Shown here: positions 25,995 to 36,700 of the stretch, in pieces | Layout: every line of letters starts with the position of its first letter | How positions within the stretch are numbered: the first letter of the stretch is position 1 | Assembly (NCBI GenBank): GCA_047947185.1 | Contig: CP170502.1 | Location: forward strand, 1,488,001-1,552,000 | DNA from: JANQJA01 sp047947185 | GTDB taxonomy: Bacteria > Pseudomonadota > Gammaproteobacteria > Pseudomonadales > Azotimanducaceae | Reading direction: 5' to 3' | DNA: 64,000 nt | Program-made: the position numbers and the translations under genes | Notes under the pieces: model-generated | Seen by the model: only the letters and a program-made list of their open reading frames with translations | What the model was told of the DNA's origin: nothing | Databases searched by the model: none

Positions 25995-26648
25995 TCAGAT
26001 TCCGCCGGGCGGACTCGCGGGTTCCGGTACACGATAATCGGGCCTGGTGGGCGAAAACTGTTCACGCATGGCACGGGTTGAAGCAATCCAGCCATAAGCC
26101 GTGTTGCCGCGCAGGTTGTAGGTACCGCTGGGTGTGCCGAAGGTGGCAAAAACACTGGTTCGGCCAATGGTCATGACAAAGGAGTAAGGCTGCTGGCCGT
26201 CAATGGCCCCCTTGATCGAGAGATTGCCACTGGCCAGGCGCTCAACCGATTCCACCCACACTTCTGCCGTACGCTGTTCCTGTGGAATCAGGAAACTGAA
26301 TCGCTCCCCTGCCGCGAGTGATGACAGGCGTTCAACATCGAAGCCGACAAGTACCTGATCCTTGAGATCCGGGTCAATGGGCGGTGGGGCATCAGCCGGG
26401 GCCTGGCTCAATGCCTGCCAGATTGATCCCGGGGCGGGAGGAGGTATTGCAGCGGTCGCGGTCGGTGCTGGCACTGACGGCACCGGTGCACGCGAGCCGT
26501 TGACTGGGTCCGGGGCTTCGGCAGGCGGGACCACTCTGTCCGATACCGCTTCGGGCTCAGCCGCAGGCTCAAGTGACCTATCAAGCACCACCAGGACAAG
26601 GGCAAGCAATCCAGTAGCCGCGACCAGCACCAGGGTGCGCTTTGGCAT
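25995..26648 (-). CDS. Membrane-anchored detached metallopeptidase-propeptide-like protein
   Basis: 217 residues: an N-terminal transmembrane segment (about 5-23), a Pro/Ala/Val-rich linker (25-90), and a beta-rich domain (about 95-205). The domain reads like the region before the catalytic domain of many bacterial M12-type metallopeptidases: VLVGFDVERLSSLAAGERFS, then LASGNLSIKGAI, then SVFATFGTPSGTYNLRG. Its only neighbour lacking such a region is the reprolysin-like peptidase gene directly downstream. I infer a trans-acting chaperone/inhibitor held at the inner membrane by its anchor. The gap to the cyclophilin gene upstream is 43 bp, so one operon is likely. The homology is judged by eye and needs a profile search. 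Confidence 0.65.
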   Translation of the reverse strand: MPKRTLVLVAATGLLALVLVVLDRSLEPAAEPEAVSDRVVPPAEAPDPVNGSRAPVPSVPAPTATAAIPPPAPGSIWQALSQAPADAPPPIDPDLKDQVLVGFDVERLSSLAAGERFSFLIPQEQRTAEVWVESVERLASGNLSIKGAIDGQQPYSFVMTIGRTSVFATFGTPSGTYNLRGNTAYGWIASTRAMREQFSPTRPDYRVPEPASPPGGI

Positions 26649-26691
26649 TAACAGCTCCCGCCAGGGTCAACCCCTGGGTCAACAAAGGCTT

Positions 26692-28620
26692 CTAATCCGC
26701 CAGGATTTCAAACACTTCTACCAGGCCAACACCGCTGGTGTTGCCAACACCGGAGACAATTGCAGTATAAGCACCCGGTGGCAACACTGTGTAGATAGCA
26801 GCCTCGTTGGCATCAGTTGGTTTCAGGTCAACGGGTATCAGCACGTTGTTCTGGTGCGCCTGCCAGTTGTCGTTGTACTCAATGGAGGTTGCGCCAGAGA
26901 AAATTCGTAACTCGGGGTTGGCCAGCGAATTCGGCACGCCCTGGCCTTCCAGACTGGGCCCCTTCGCGCGAATCACCACTGCCTTTGGTTCAGTGCCGGC
27001 AATAATCACGCCAGCAATCATCACATTATCACCAGTGCCGACAAAACCCCGGGTGGCGATATTCTGCAGCCGCGTCTCGCCAGTGGCCGACACTTCAAAT
27101 ATTTCAACGATGCCCACCCCAAGGCTGCCACCCACACCGTCGACTATCGCCGTGTAGTTACCCGGCGCCAGCGTCACCGCTATCGCGGCATCCAGGGCGT
27201 TGCCAGGGCGAATCGACTCGGGGATCTGATCGGCGCCTGGGTGATCCTGCCAGTTGTCATTGAAGTCGATAGAGGTACCACCCTGGAACAGGCGTACCTG
27301 TGGGTCAGCCAGCGGGTCCGGTACGCCGGCATCCGCCAGGCTCGGGCCACGCGCTCGAATCGCCACCGTTTTGGGCTCAGTGCCGCGGATAACCAGACCG
27401 CCAATCAGCACATCGTCGCCCGTGCCTATGTATCCGCGCGTCGCGAGGTTCTCGAGGCGATTGTCCGTGCCAAGCGGCGTGTTGGTCGCGTCGTAAGGGA
27501 ACGCATCTTCCGCATCGACAATACCATCATTGTCGTCATCGTCGTCGGCAGTGTTACCGATGCCATCGCCATCGAAGTCACCCGACTCGGATGGGTCCAG
27601 CGGAAACGCATCAGCCGCATCAGCGACCCCGTCATTGTCATCGTCCGGGTCGGCCTTGTTGCCAATGCCGTCACCGTCGGTGTCTACCGATTCGAGTGGA
27701 TCAAGGGGAAAAGCATCAAACTCATCCAGCACCGAGTCACCATCATCGTCGGTATCCGCGTTGTTACCGATCAGGTCAAAGTCGGTGTCCAACGACTCGG
27801 ATGGGTCCAGCGGGAATGCATCATCCACATCAGGGACCCCGTCGTTGTCATCATCAGTATCAGCGTTGTTGCCAATACCGTCACCGTCGGTGTCGGTCTG
27901 TTCGGTCGGGTCAAATGGGAAGGCATCAGACACATCGGGGGTTGAATCATTGTCATCATCCGGATCATCACGATCCAGCAGGCCATCACCGTCTGTGTCG
28001 GGCAGGACTGTGACGGTCATGGATTCGATGTAAATGAAGATGTCGGGACTGATAAATCCCTGAACATTGACCGTCGGCGTATCCTCCAAGGTGAAGATTT
28101 GCCCGTTAGCATTTCGTACGTTCAACCTGTATGTGTCCAGCGCCGCGATCTGGTCTACGACCTCCATACCATCACCAATGACTTCAGCAAACACCGTGAA
28201 GCCACCGTTCTGGTTATCGAGGTTTGCGGCGTTGTTTGCCAGATTGACAAACCACTCGCTGGTGGCACTGTTCGGGTCACCGCCGAGTTTGGCCATGGCC
28301 ACTGTACCGCGCGTGTTGGAGATGCCAAACTCGTTCACAACGGGCGTGTCTCTGGGAATACTCAGGACAAAGTCGGGAGACTGGAAAACGTACCCACCAC
28401 CCTGGATGACAAACCCTGGGACACTGCGGTGAATAAATGTGCCGTTGTAATCCCCGTCCTCAACATAGTTGAGAAAGTTCTGTACGGTCTGTGGCGCGGA
28501 ATCGTCCCGCATCAATAACTCAAACGAGCCCACAACGGTGTTGACGGTAACGATGGTCTGGTCCGCGTGGGCCTGCAGACCAACTAGCAACAGGCCCCCG
28601 AGCCATAGTCGACGGAACAT
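26692..28620 (-). CDS. Exported cyclophilin-type prolyl isomerase with module pair
   Basis: 642 residues from the ATG at 28620 (the longer frame starts at TTG 28632). Signal peptide 1-19 (LLLVGLQAHA); cyclophilin domain about 20-195 with FIHRSVPGFVIQGGGY (the FHR..FxxQGG active-site block) and SEWFVNL; five or more type-3 Ca-binding repeats (207-377); and the alpha/beta pair to the end (closing EVFEILAD). Cyclophilins isomerise Xaa-Pro bonds and assist folding in the periplasm. Fusion to Ca repeats and modules suggests it acts where the other module proteins go. It is the first gene of a three-gene unit with the prodomain-like protein and the metallopeptidase, so it could help fold the protease. 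Confidence 0.87.
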   Translation of the reverse strand: MFRRLWLGGLLLVGLQAHADQTIVTVNTVVGSFELLMRDDSAPQTVQNFLNYVEDGDYNGTFIHRSVPGFVIQGGGYVFQSPDFVLSIPRDTPVVNEFGISNTRGTVAMAKLGGDPNSATSEWFVNLANNAANLDNQNGGFTVFAEVIGDGMEVVDQIAALDTYRLNVRNANGQIFTLEDTPTVNVQGFISPDIFIYIESMTVTVLPDTDGDGLLDRDDPDDDNDSTPDVSDAFPFDPTEQTDTDGDGIGNNADTDDDNDGVPDVDDAFPLDPSESLDTDFDLIGNNADTDDDGDSVLDEFDAFPLDPLESVDTDGDGIGNKADPDDDNDGVADAADAFPLDPSESGDFDGDGIGNTADDDDDNDGIVDAEDAFPYDATNTPLGTDNRLENLATRGYIGTGDDVLIGGLVIRGTEPKTVAIRARGPSLADAGVPDPLADPQVRLFQGGTSIDFNDNWQDHPGADQIPESIRPGNALDAAIAVTLAPGNYTAIVDGVGGSLGVGIVEIFEVSATGETRLQNIATRGFVGTGDNVMIAGVIIAGTEPKAVVIRAKGPSLEGQGVPNSLANPELRIFSGATSIEYNDNWQAHQNNVLIPVDLKPTDANEAAIYTVLPPGAYTAIVSGVGNTSGVGLVEVFEILAD

Positions 28621-28712
28621 GAGCGATCCCAATTCGGAAAAGGCGGCAGGTTATCACCGCGTCCGGGGCAAATCCACCTTGCCCAGGGCCACCAGCGGGA
28701 CGACGGTGGTGT

Positions 28713-29321
28713 GAGGTCCCTCCACTGCGGTCGGGACGACGCTCACGCGTCGTTTCGACTGGAGCCGCGTTAGCGGCGTAATGGAGAAACCTCGTTGCAG
28801 GAAAACCGAGATCCCTCCGCTTCGGCCTGACGGCCTCCGGTCGGGACGACTGGGTCCGGGGCCCTCCGGTCGGGACGACGGTGGTGTGAGGTCCCTCCAC
28901 TGCGGTCGGGACGACGCTCACGCGTCGTTTCGACTGGAGCCGCGTAGCCGACAGCATTGTTGTCGTTTCGACTGGAGCCGCGTTAGCGGCGTAATGGAGA
29001 AACCTCGTTGCAGGAAAAACGAGATCCCTCCGCTCCGGCCTGACGGCCTCCGGTCGGGACGACTGGGTCCGGGGGCCTCCGGTCGGGACGACTGGGTCCG
29101 GGGGCCTCCGGTCGGGACGACGGTGGTGTAAGGTCCCTCCACTGCGGTCGGGACGACGGCTACGCCGTCGTTTCGACTGGAGCCGCGTTAGCGGCGTAAT
29201 GGAGAAACCTCGTTGCAGGAAAACCGAGATCCCTCCGCTCCGGCCTTACGGCCTCCGGTCGGGACGACGCAAACGCGTCGTTTCGACTGGAGCCGCGTTA
29301 GCGGCGGAACGGAGAAACCTC
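28713..29321. repeat. Palindromic repeat array
   Basis: At least four A/B composite units. A arms start GAGGTCCCTCCACTGCGG or GAGATCCCTCCGCT; B arms run GTCGTTTCGACTGGAGCCGC to GGAGAAACCTC. Extra copies of the short segment CCTCCGGTCGGGACGACTGG occur near 28850 and 29050-29100. It fills the gap between the cyclophilin promoter region and the stop at 29326, and holds no gene. Confidence 0.9.
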
Positions 29322-29325
29322 GCGC

Positions 29326-30657
29326 TTACTCCAGCACCTCAAACACTTCAACGATACCAACGCCGGTACCGCCATCAGCGCCGTCTACGATTGCGGTGTA
29401 GGCACCTGGTGCCAGCGCCAGGTAGACCGTTGCCTCGAACGAATTGGTTGGTCGCAGATCTGCAGGGATCAGTTCACTGTCGGTGTTATCGAGGCTCTCC
29501 CAGTTGTCATTCTGCTTGATCACCTCGGCACCGGCAAAGATAGTCAGGCGTGGGTCAGCCAACGTGCCTGACACACCCTGATCCGCCAGGCTTGGTCCCT
29601 TTGCGCGAATCACCAGCTTTTTAGGCTCAGTTCCGGAAATCACCAGGCCGCCAATCATCACGCCGTCACCCGTGGTTACAAAACCGCGCGTGGCAATATT
29701 CAGCAATCGAGTGGTACCGGTATCGTCAACCTCAAAAATTTCTATCAGCCCGATGCCTTCTGCGCCATTTTTGCCGCCAACAATTGCGGTATAAGCGCCC
29801 GGCGCGAGGGTGGTCGCAATGACAGCCTCATCCGGGTAGGCGGTAGGTTTCAGATCCTGGGGAATCAGGCTCACACCAGGGTGCGATTCCCAATTGTCAT
29901 TGCTGTCAATCACGGTCGCGCCGGAAAACAGTGCCATCTCGGGATCAAGCAGTGCCCCGGTGACGCCCGCATCAGCCAGTGCCGGTCCACGTGCCCGGAT
30001 CACCACCGTCTTGGGATCTGTACCCGTGATCACCAGACCACCAATCAACACATTATCACCCGTACCCACATAACCGCGGGTCGCGAGGTTTTGTAGTCTG
30101 CTGGCCAGTTCCAATACCGACCGAGAGCCATCCAGCGGGTAAGCATCGTCGACATCCAGCACACCATCGTTATCGTCGTCATCGTCGATGTTGTTTCCCA
30201 GGGCATCATTGTCGGTGTCGGCAAACTCGGTGGCATCAAGCGGGAACACATCTTCCTCATCAATTACGCCATCATTGTCGTCGTCGGGATCAATCGAGTC
30301 CTGCAAACCATCATTGTCGGTGTCCGTCACGCCATCAAACGGCACAAAGTCGATAACGTCTGTCAGACCGTCGTTGTCATCATCGCTGTCAATCACATCA
30401 ACCAGGGCGTCACCGTCCGAGTCGGGCAGTATGGACACGTTAATGGCATACAACTGAAACGAAGCCGACTGTTGTGCAGGCGCGGAAACTGCTCCAACGC
30501 CGCCAATCAGCCTGAACCCGGGAGAACTCGCCAAAGCCTTAATGTCGGGAGACCCTGTCAGTCGAAAAGACGGGCTGCTCGCAACCATCCCGAATGCCGC
30601 ACCGAATGGCATGAGGCCACCCAACAATACGATGACCAATACTCCTGAGAGGCGCAT
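29326..30657 (-). CDS. Exported Ca-repeat protein with module pair
   Basis: 443 residues: signal peptide (1-22); a short region with two copies of an ASSP(S/G)FRL motif (about 25-50) and QQSASFQLYAINVSIL; type-3 repeats (about 76-178, DSDGDALVDVIDSDDD onwards); then alpha and beta modules (183-443, closing EVFEVLE). There is no enzymatic domain. It starts 3 bp behind the tail-fibre-like gene, so the two are very probably cotranscribed and perhaps work as a pair, this one supplying the module. The phrase SFRL..GG..A recalls short exported-protein headers, but I cannot assign it. Confidence 0.85.
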   Translation of the reverse strand: MRLSGVLVIVLLGGLMPFGAAFGMVASSPSFRLTGSPDIKALASSPGFRLIGGVGAVSAPAQQSASFQLYAINVSILPDSDGDALVDVIDSDDDNDGLTDVIDFVPFDGVTDTDNDGLQDSIDPDDDNDGVIDEEDVFPLDATEFADTDNDALGNNIDDDDDNDGVLDVDDAYPLDGSRSVLELASRLQNLATRGYVGTGDNVLIGGLVITGTDPKTVVIRARGPALADAGVTGALLDPEMALFSGATVIDSNDNWESHPGVSLIPQDLKPTAYPDEAVIATTLAPGAYTAIVGGKNGAEGIGLIEIFEVDDTGTTRLLNIATRGFVTTGDGVMIGGLVISGTEPKKLVIRAKGPSLADQGVSGTLADPRLTIFAGAEVIKQNDNWESLDNTDSELIPADLRPTNSFEATVYLALAPGAYTAIVDGADGGTGVGIVEVFEVLE

Positions 30658-30660
30658 CAG

Positions 30661-32961
30661 CTACGGATTCTCGCGGGTCAGGCCGACAATACGCGCGTCC
30701 GGCGCAGGGCCGTCAGAGACATATCCCTCCAGCGTCTGCAGCAGGGTTTCCAGGCGCTGCGCCATCTGTTGATGACTCTGCTCTACCTGCTCCAGTCGGC
30801 TGACGGTCGCCTGGTGCTGCTCACGCAGGTATTGGATCTCACTCTGCTGCCGGGCAATCAGTTCCGCTGATTCAGAGGAACGCAAACCCACCGCGACATT
30901 TACCGAGCCAATGCCGTCAGGCTTAAAAGTGGTGTGTTCACTCCAGGCAACCCCCAGGATCTCATCTATCTGCTCGGGCTCAAGATAGGACGGGTCCACA
31001 CCGCGCGCAAAACCATCGTTCTGGCCGCTGGGCACGAGCAGGTCACCTTTTTTCACCGGGCCTTTTACATACACCAGGGTCTGGCCCATAAACGCCACTT
31101 TCTCATACAGGCGCTGTCGACCATCCTCCGGCATGTTACCCAGCACAATGGGTTTCATGCTGATCACCATAATGTGATCTGCACCCTCGGTCGCTCGAGA
31201 GATCTTGCCACCAAACACGCCAACAACTTCACCCGGTTTGATCTCTTCCCGGGGGTCCAGGCGCTCCAGCCATTCGGCATAGTCACCAGACCCGGATTCG
31301 TAAGTAATACCGGACCCACCAGCCGCCAGTGTTGCCTGCTTGATCAACGGCATGATCGGATTGGCCACCATCTCGGCGACCTTGTTGGGATAGCCCGCGG
31401 AGAAGTCCAACAGGTCCTGGGCAAGGGCTTCCCCATCAAAATCAAACTCAACGGGTGGCTTGATGAATTGCAACAGCCCCGGATCAAACCGAAGATCGCT
31501 GGAAAGTCGGGAAATACTGGACAGTGAATTAAGCGTCAAAACAGGCAGGCGACCGGGGTTTAGCTGAATGTCACTGGTAAATCGACTGAGCGACGTCAGC
31601 GAACCCGCGTTGAACACCGGCAGGGAGCCTGGTGCGATGCCAAGCCCCAGGTCACTTCGGGTCAGGGAGCCCCAGTTGATGGAGGGGAACGGCAGTCCCA
31701 TATCGATTTCCGCAATACCAATGTCAATACAGATTTGCGTTGGTGCCGAGGCGGTACCTTCATTACCCTCACAACTGTAATTCACAAAAGTTGAGGATAC
31801 AGAAAGTGATGGCGCCCGGAAGTTCGACGTGGTCAGCACTGGCAGGCTGCCGGGGTTAAAGGACGGGGGCGAAAACCGGCTGAAATTGAGCGACGGCAAT
31901 TGCCCACCCGACAATGACGGCGCCCGGAACCTGGAAAAGTCCAGCGACGGGCTGCGATACTGAATCCAGCTATCGGGTGGATTGAACTTGATGCCCAGCC
32001 ACTCGTTGGGCGGATGCTCGGCAATCAGCAGGCCAATGCGCTCGATCACCGCGCCAATATCGGTCAGCGATTCCCCCTCAATGCGCCCAACAATCCTGGT
32101 TTCGTCATTGGCCTTGCGCTGATAAAACGTAATGAAATGGTCGTTCCGGTTAATGGTGTTCACCACCACGGATTCATCCGGGTTGTCAGTGAGGTCGTCA
32201 GCACCATCACTGCGGAGGATGATGGCGAGGCCTGCCGTATTCAGGAAATCCGTTTCTGTTGAGTCAGTTGTTGCCCGCGTGTTCTCAAACACAACCAGGT
32301 GATGCATTGGCTCAAACGCCGAGGCAGAACCGATAATGGCGACGTCAGTATCAAACCCTGGACCAGCCACATTGCCAATCACTTTGAATACGCCCGCATC
32401 TTCACCGAAGGCTTCGTTATTCGACACGACAACACGACGATTGGCGCTGGAAACAGTCGCAATGTCAGCATCCCAGACGGAATCGACGACAACGCCGCCG
32501 CCACCCGCAGCGGACAGGACTTCCTCATAGGTGCGCCCTCCCAACCGGACCGAGTCACCAGCAACAAAAGCATAAGGAGCGCTGGAAACGCGTTGCCGGG
32601 GCGTCAGCGTTTCACCATTAATAGAGACCTCTATCCATTCTTCCGCCCTGTCTGTACGCGAACTGACAAAGTTGCCGTTGATTGCCTGCCCGGCACCAAT
32701 AAACACTTCAAACAGCCCACCAGACACCTGCACATTGGCGTGCCGTTCCGAGTACAACAGGTCAGATGAATTGGCACTGCCGAAGAGCCCAACAACGACT
32801 TCAACCGAGCCGTTGACCGGGAAACCCTGTTCATCGAACAGTGTGCCCTGGTATGGCATCGACTGGGGGATAGCCAGTGCAGATGCTGAAACGATGGTTG
32901 CCGCGAGGAACTTAGAAAGGTGGGCCAACTGACGAAAGAAGGCAAAACAGGAACGCGACAT
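30661..32961 (-). CDS. Exported tail-fibre-like protein with G2-type autocleavage-like domain
   Basis: 766 residues. Signal peptide (about 1-31, SASALA); an N-terminal domain of the MPYQGTLFDEQGFPVNG type ending in RQRVSSAPYAFVAGD, common at the head of exported fibre-like proteins; a middle region; a stretch near 330-520 with a repeated FSRF/APSL/LPVL motif family; then a conserved C-terminal part beginning near 575 with SGDYAEWLERLDPREEIKPG and GKISRATEGADHIM. The latter resembles the Peptidase_G2 (phage spike self-cleavage) family. The last 90 residues form a coiled coil (QQSEIQYLREQHQ..). It is likely a trimeric surface fibre. It has no Ca repeats or island modules itself; its partner gene 3 bp downstream has them. 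Confidence 0.75.
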   Translation of the reverse strand: MSRSCFAFFRQLAHLSKFLAATIVSASALAIPQSMPYQGTLFDEQGFPVNGSVEVVVGLFGSANSSDLLYSERHANVQVSGGLFEVFIGAGQAINGNFVSSRTDRAEEWIEVSINGETLTPRQRVSSAPYAFVAGDSVRLGGRTYEEVLSAAGGGGVVVDSVWDADIATVSSANRRVVVSNNEAFGEDAGVFKVIGNVAGPGFDTDVAIIGSASAFEPMHHLVVFENTRATTDSTETDFLNTAGLAIILRSDGADDLTDNPDESVVVNTINRNDHFITFYQRKANDETRIVGRIEGESLTDIGAVIERIGLLIAEHPPNEWLGIKFNPPDSWIQYRSPSLDFSRFRAPSLSGGQLPSLNFSRFSPPSFNPGSLPVLTTSNFRAPSLSVSSTFVNYSCEGNEGTASAPTQICIDIGIAEIDMGLPFPSINWGSLTRSDLGLGIAPGSLPVFNAGSLTSLSRFTSDIQLNPGRLPVLTLNSLSSISRLSSDLRFDPGLLQFIKPPVEFDFDGEALAQDLLDFSAGYPNKVAEMVANPIMPLIKQATLAAGGSGITYESGSGDYAEWLERLDPREEIKPGEVVGVFGGKISRATEGADHIMVISMKPIVLGNMPEDGRQRLYEKVAFMGQTLVYVKGPVKKGDLLVPSGQNDGFARGVDPSYLEPEQIDEILGVAWSEHTTFKPDGIGSVNVAVGLRSSESAELIARQQSEIQYLREQHQATVSRLEQVEQSHQQMAQRLETLLQTLEGYVSDGPAPDARIVGLTRENP

Positions 32962-33151
32962 ACCACAACCTCACTACAGAGTCCGAGTGCGTGCGTCCTG
33001 ACCTTTGACGCGAGTCTGTCGAACATAGCAGAGCTTGCTTGTGGTGGGAACAACAGGAATTCAAATGGGCAAAAATCAGTCTGGCGCCAGACAATAATGC
33101 ACAGCGATGGTGCGCAGGCTATGCGCTGGGGATAGGCCTTGCAGCAATGTT

Positions 33152-33701
33152 GTCGTTTCGACTGGAGCGGCGTAGCCGCGGAACGGAGAAACCTCAGACC
33201 ACGAAAAACGAGATCCCTCCGCTCCGGCCTACGGCCTCCGGTCGGGATGACTGGGTCCGGGGACCTTCGGTGGGGATGACGGGGGTGTGAGGTCCCTCCA
33301 CTTCGGTCGGGACGACGGCTACGCCGTCGTTTCGACTGGAGCGGCGTAGCCGACAGCAATGTTGTCGTTTCGACTGAAGCGGCGCAGCCGCGTAACGGAG
33401 AAACCTCAGGCCACAAAAAACGAGATCCCTCCACTCCGGCCTACGGCCTCCGGTCGGGATGACGGTGGTGTGAGGTCCCTCCGCTACGGTCGGGACGACG
33501 GCTACGCTGTCGTTTCGACTGAAGTGGCGTAGCCGACAGCAGTGTGGTCGTTTCGACTGGAGCCGCGTTAGCGGCGGAATGGAGAAACCTCGTGGTGCGA
33601 AAAACGAGATCCCTCCGCTACGGCCTTACGGCCTCCGGTCGGGATGACGGCTACGCCGTCGTTTCGACCGAAGCAGCGCAGCTGCGTAGCGGAGAAATCT
33701 C
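33152..33701. repeat. Palindromic repeat array
   Basis: Alternating B and A arms, about five composites, including truncated B arms ending GGCGTAGCCGACAGCAATGT. The 190 bases right of the fibre gene start (32962-33151) are its upstream region, without a gene. At 33708-33735 a diverged form of the 14-bp tail duplication follows before the stop of the FG-GAP protein. Confidence 0.9.
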
Positions 33702-33719
33702 GTTTTTAGTCCAGCACCC

Positions 33720-36700
33720 CTAATCCAGCACCTCAATCACCTCCACGATACCCACACCGGTACCGCCGTCGACACCGACCACGATTGCAGTATAGGGACC
33801 TGGTTCCAGTTCCATGTAGACCGCGGCTTCAAGACTATTGGTCGGGCGCAGGGAGAGCGGGATATTCTCCTTGTCGGAATTGTCAGGGCTTTCCCAATCA
33901 TCATTGGTCTTGATGAAGCTTGCACCCGAGAAAATGGCCAGTTCTGGATTCGCCAGTGCACCAGGCACACCCTGCTCCGTCAGGCTCGGGCCAAGCGCCC
34001 GGATTACTACCTTGCGTGCGGATGGCCCCGCAATCATAAATCCACTTATTAGCACATCATCCCCGTTCCCGACATACGCTCGGGTAGCGAGTTCCTCGAT
34101 ACGGATCTCGCTACTCGAATTCAACTCGGTCATTTCCAGAACAGCCAATCCCTCTGTGCTATCTCGGCCGCCAACGATGACGGTATAAGTACCCGGATCC
34201 AGCGTCGTGACTATCGCCGCTTCAACAGAGTGCGATGGTTTCAGATTCTCAGGAATAAGGTTAGCACCGGGATGGGATTCCCAGTTGTCGTTGCTGTCTA
34301 GTAAGGTCGCTCCAGAGAACAGAGCGAGCTCAGGATCTGCCAACGCACCCCAGACACCATGCAAAGCCAGGTCGGTCCCAAGTGCTCGCAGAATTACTGG
34401 TTTTGGTTCGGTACCGTTGATGGTGAATCTACCAATCATCACATTGTCACCACTGCCGACATAACCACGGGTCGACATCGAGAAAAGACGCGATGTCGAC
34501 CACGGCACAGCAGAATCAAGGGGCGCAATATCTTCAGAATCCAGGATGCCGTCATTGTCGTCATCGGTATCTAGATTATCCCCAATACCATCACCATCAG
34601 TATCCATTTTTTCCAGGGGCGCAACTTCCTCAGCATCCGGGATGCCGTCACCGTCGTCATCAGTATCAGCATTATTGCCTATGCCATCACCATCGGTATC
34701 CACACTCTCCGTAGCGTCTAGCGGGAAGTCATCGTTGACATCAAGCACGCCATCATTGTCGTCATCGGTATCTGCATTGTCGCCCAAACCATCGCCATCT
34801 GTGTCAACACTTTCGGTTGCGTCAAACGGAAACGTATCCTGGGTATCTGGTACGCCATCGTTGTCATCATCGAGATCTGCAACATTGCCGATACCGTCGC
34901 GATCAGTATCTTTACTCTCGGCGCGATCGGTTGGAAACGCGTCCGCTGCGTCACCAACCCCATCGCTATCTGTGTCAACACTCTCCTTAGCGTCATAAGG
35001 TAGCGCGTCGTTAACGTCGAGCACGCCGTCGTTGTCGTCGTCGGTGTCAGCATTGTTACCGATACCATCCTGATCCGTGTCAATCATCTCGGCGCCATCG
35101 AAGGGAAAATCATCAACAGCGTCGGGCACACCATCGGAATCCGTATCGGTATCGCAGTCAATGGAACTTGTCGAAACCTCTTCGAGCACTTCAAAGACCT
35201 CAACGATCCCAATGCCGCTGCCGCCATCAGCACCTTCCATGATGGCTGTGTAAGCGCCTGGCTGCAGATTCAAAAAGACGGCTGACTCAAGCCAATTGTC
35301 TGGTTGCAAATCGAGCGGAATACACGCCTTTCCCGCATTCGCATTGCTATCCCAGTTATCATTCTGCATTATTGCTTTCGACCCCGAGAAAATCGTTAGC
35401 ATGGGATTAAAGAGAGAATCCTGCACGCCCGCTTCTACCAGACTGGGGCCCTTTGCCCTGATCACCACTTTTTTGGCGGTCGGACCAGAGATGACCAACC
35501 CCCCAATGGCCACCCGATCACCGGCCCCGGTGAATGCGCGGGCCGAAATATTCTGCAGTCGGGTATAACCTGTATCGTTAACTTCAAACATCTCAACCAG
35601 CCCTATACCAGTTGACTCGTTGTGGCCACTGACGATGGCCGTGTAGGCACCAGGAGGCAAGGTCGTGGCAATGATCGCCTCAGATGGATAGTCGGCAGGC
35701 TTCAGGTCTGCCGGAATAAGGTCAACGCCTGGGTGAGTTGCCCAGTCATTGTTGCTGTCGAGAATAGCCGCGCCCTGGAAAAGCGCCAGCTCTGGATCGG
35801 CCAGTACATCCGCCAAACCTGCTTCTGCCAGGGCAGGTCCACGTGCCCTAATCACCACTGTTTTTGGCATCGATCCTGTGATAACCAGTCCGCCAATCAA
35901 TACGTCATCACCGGTACCAACAAAACCTCGAACTGCGAGATTCTGCAGTCTGGTAACCAGCGAGCGCGTTGGATCTGTGCCGTTCTGGTATTCACGAATA
36001 TTTCTCTGACCATCTCCATCGGTGTCAATCCATGCATCAGATGGGTCCGTCGGATCCAGACCATAACTAATTTCCCACTCGTCGTTCATTCTGTCGCCGT
36101 CAAGATCACCCGGCGAATTCAGCGGATTGGAACCAGCCAGGTATTCCTGCAGGTTGCTCTGGCCGTCGCCATCCGGGTCACGAGCGGCATCGAACGGATC
36201 CGCCGGATTCAAACCATAGCTGCGCTCCCAGTCATCATTCATCAGATCACCATCAACATCATCAGGCGTGCCCCGTTGCGGGGCGCTATCTTCGCCATCT
36301 GGTACACCATCTGAATCGGTGTCGATAGATTGGGGGTTTGAGCTCACCTGAAAGTAGCCAACGGCGTGCGTGTTACCGCTATAGGAGTGCAGTGAAAACG
36401 CGCCAACGAGATCTGGATAACCATCCCCCGTTAGATCTTCAAACTGCCAGTGCTCCCGCACCCCTGTCTCAATATTGGGATAATCAATAAGGTAGTAAGG
36501 TTCCTTCCAGCCGCTGGGGACGTTTTCCAGCCAGGCAACACCAACTCTTGCGAAACTCGTCTTGACCAGAATGTCCAGGTCGCCGTCCTGATCAATATCC
36601 ACAGCCTGTAGTTCGGGATAGCCATCCCAATCGGTCAGCTTCTGTCCAGCAGTGAATACAAGGTCACTGGTATTTTCAAACCAGACAATTTGTGAAGGAA

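Noticed and set aside
27241..27945. Plus-strand frames rich in Ser/Val or His/Arg opposite the Ca-binding repeats (also near 34546, 38950 and 52467)
   Set aside because: They are antisense shadows of the periodic Asp/Gly-rich coding sequence, which keeps the other strand free of stops; real genes with signal peptides lie opposite.
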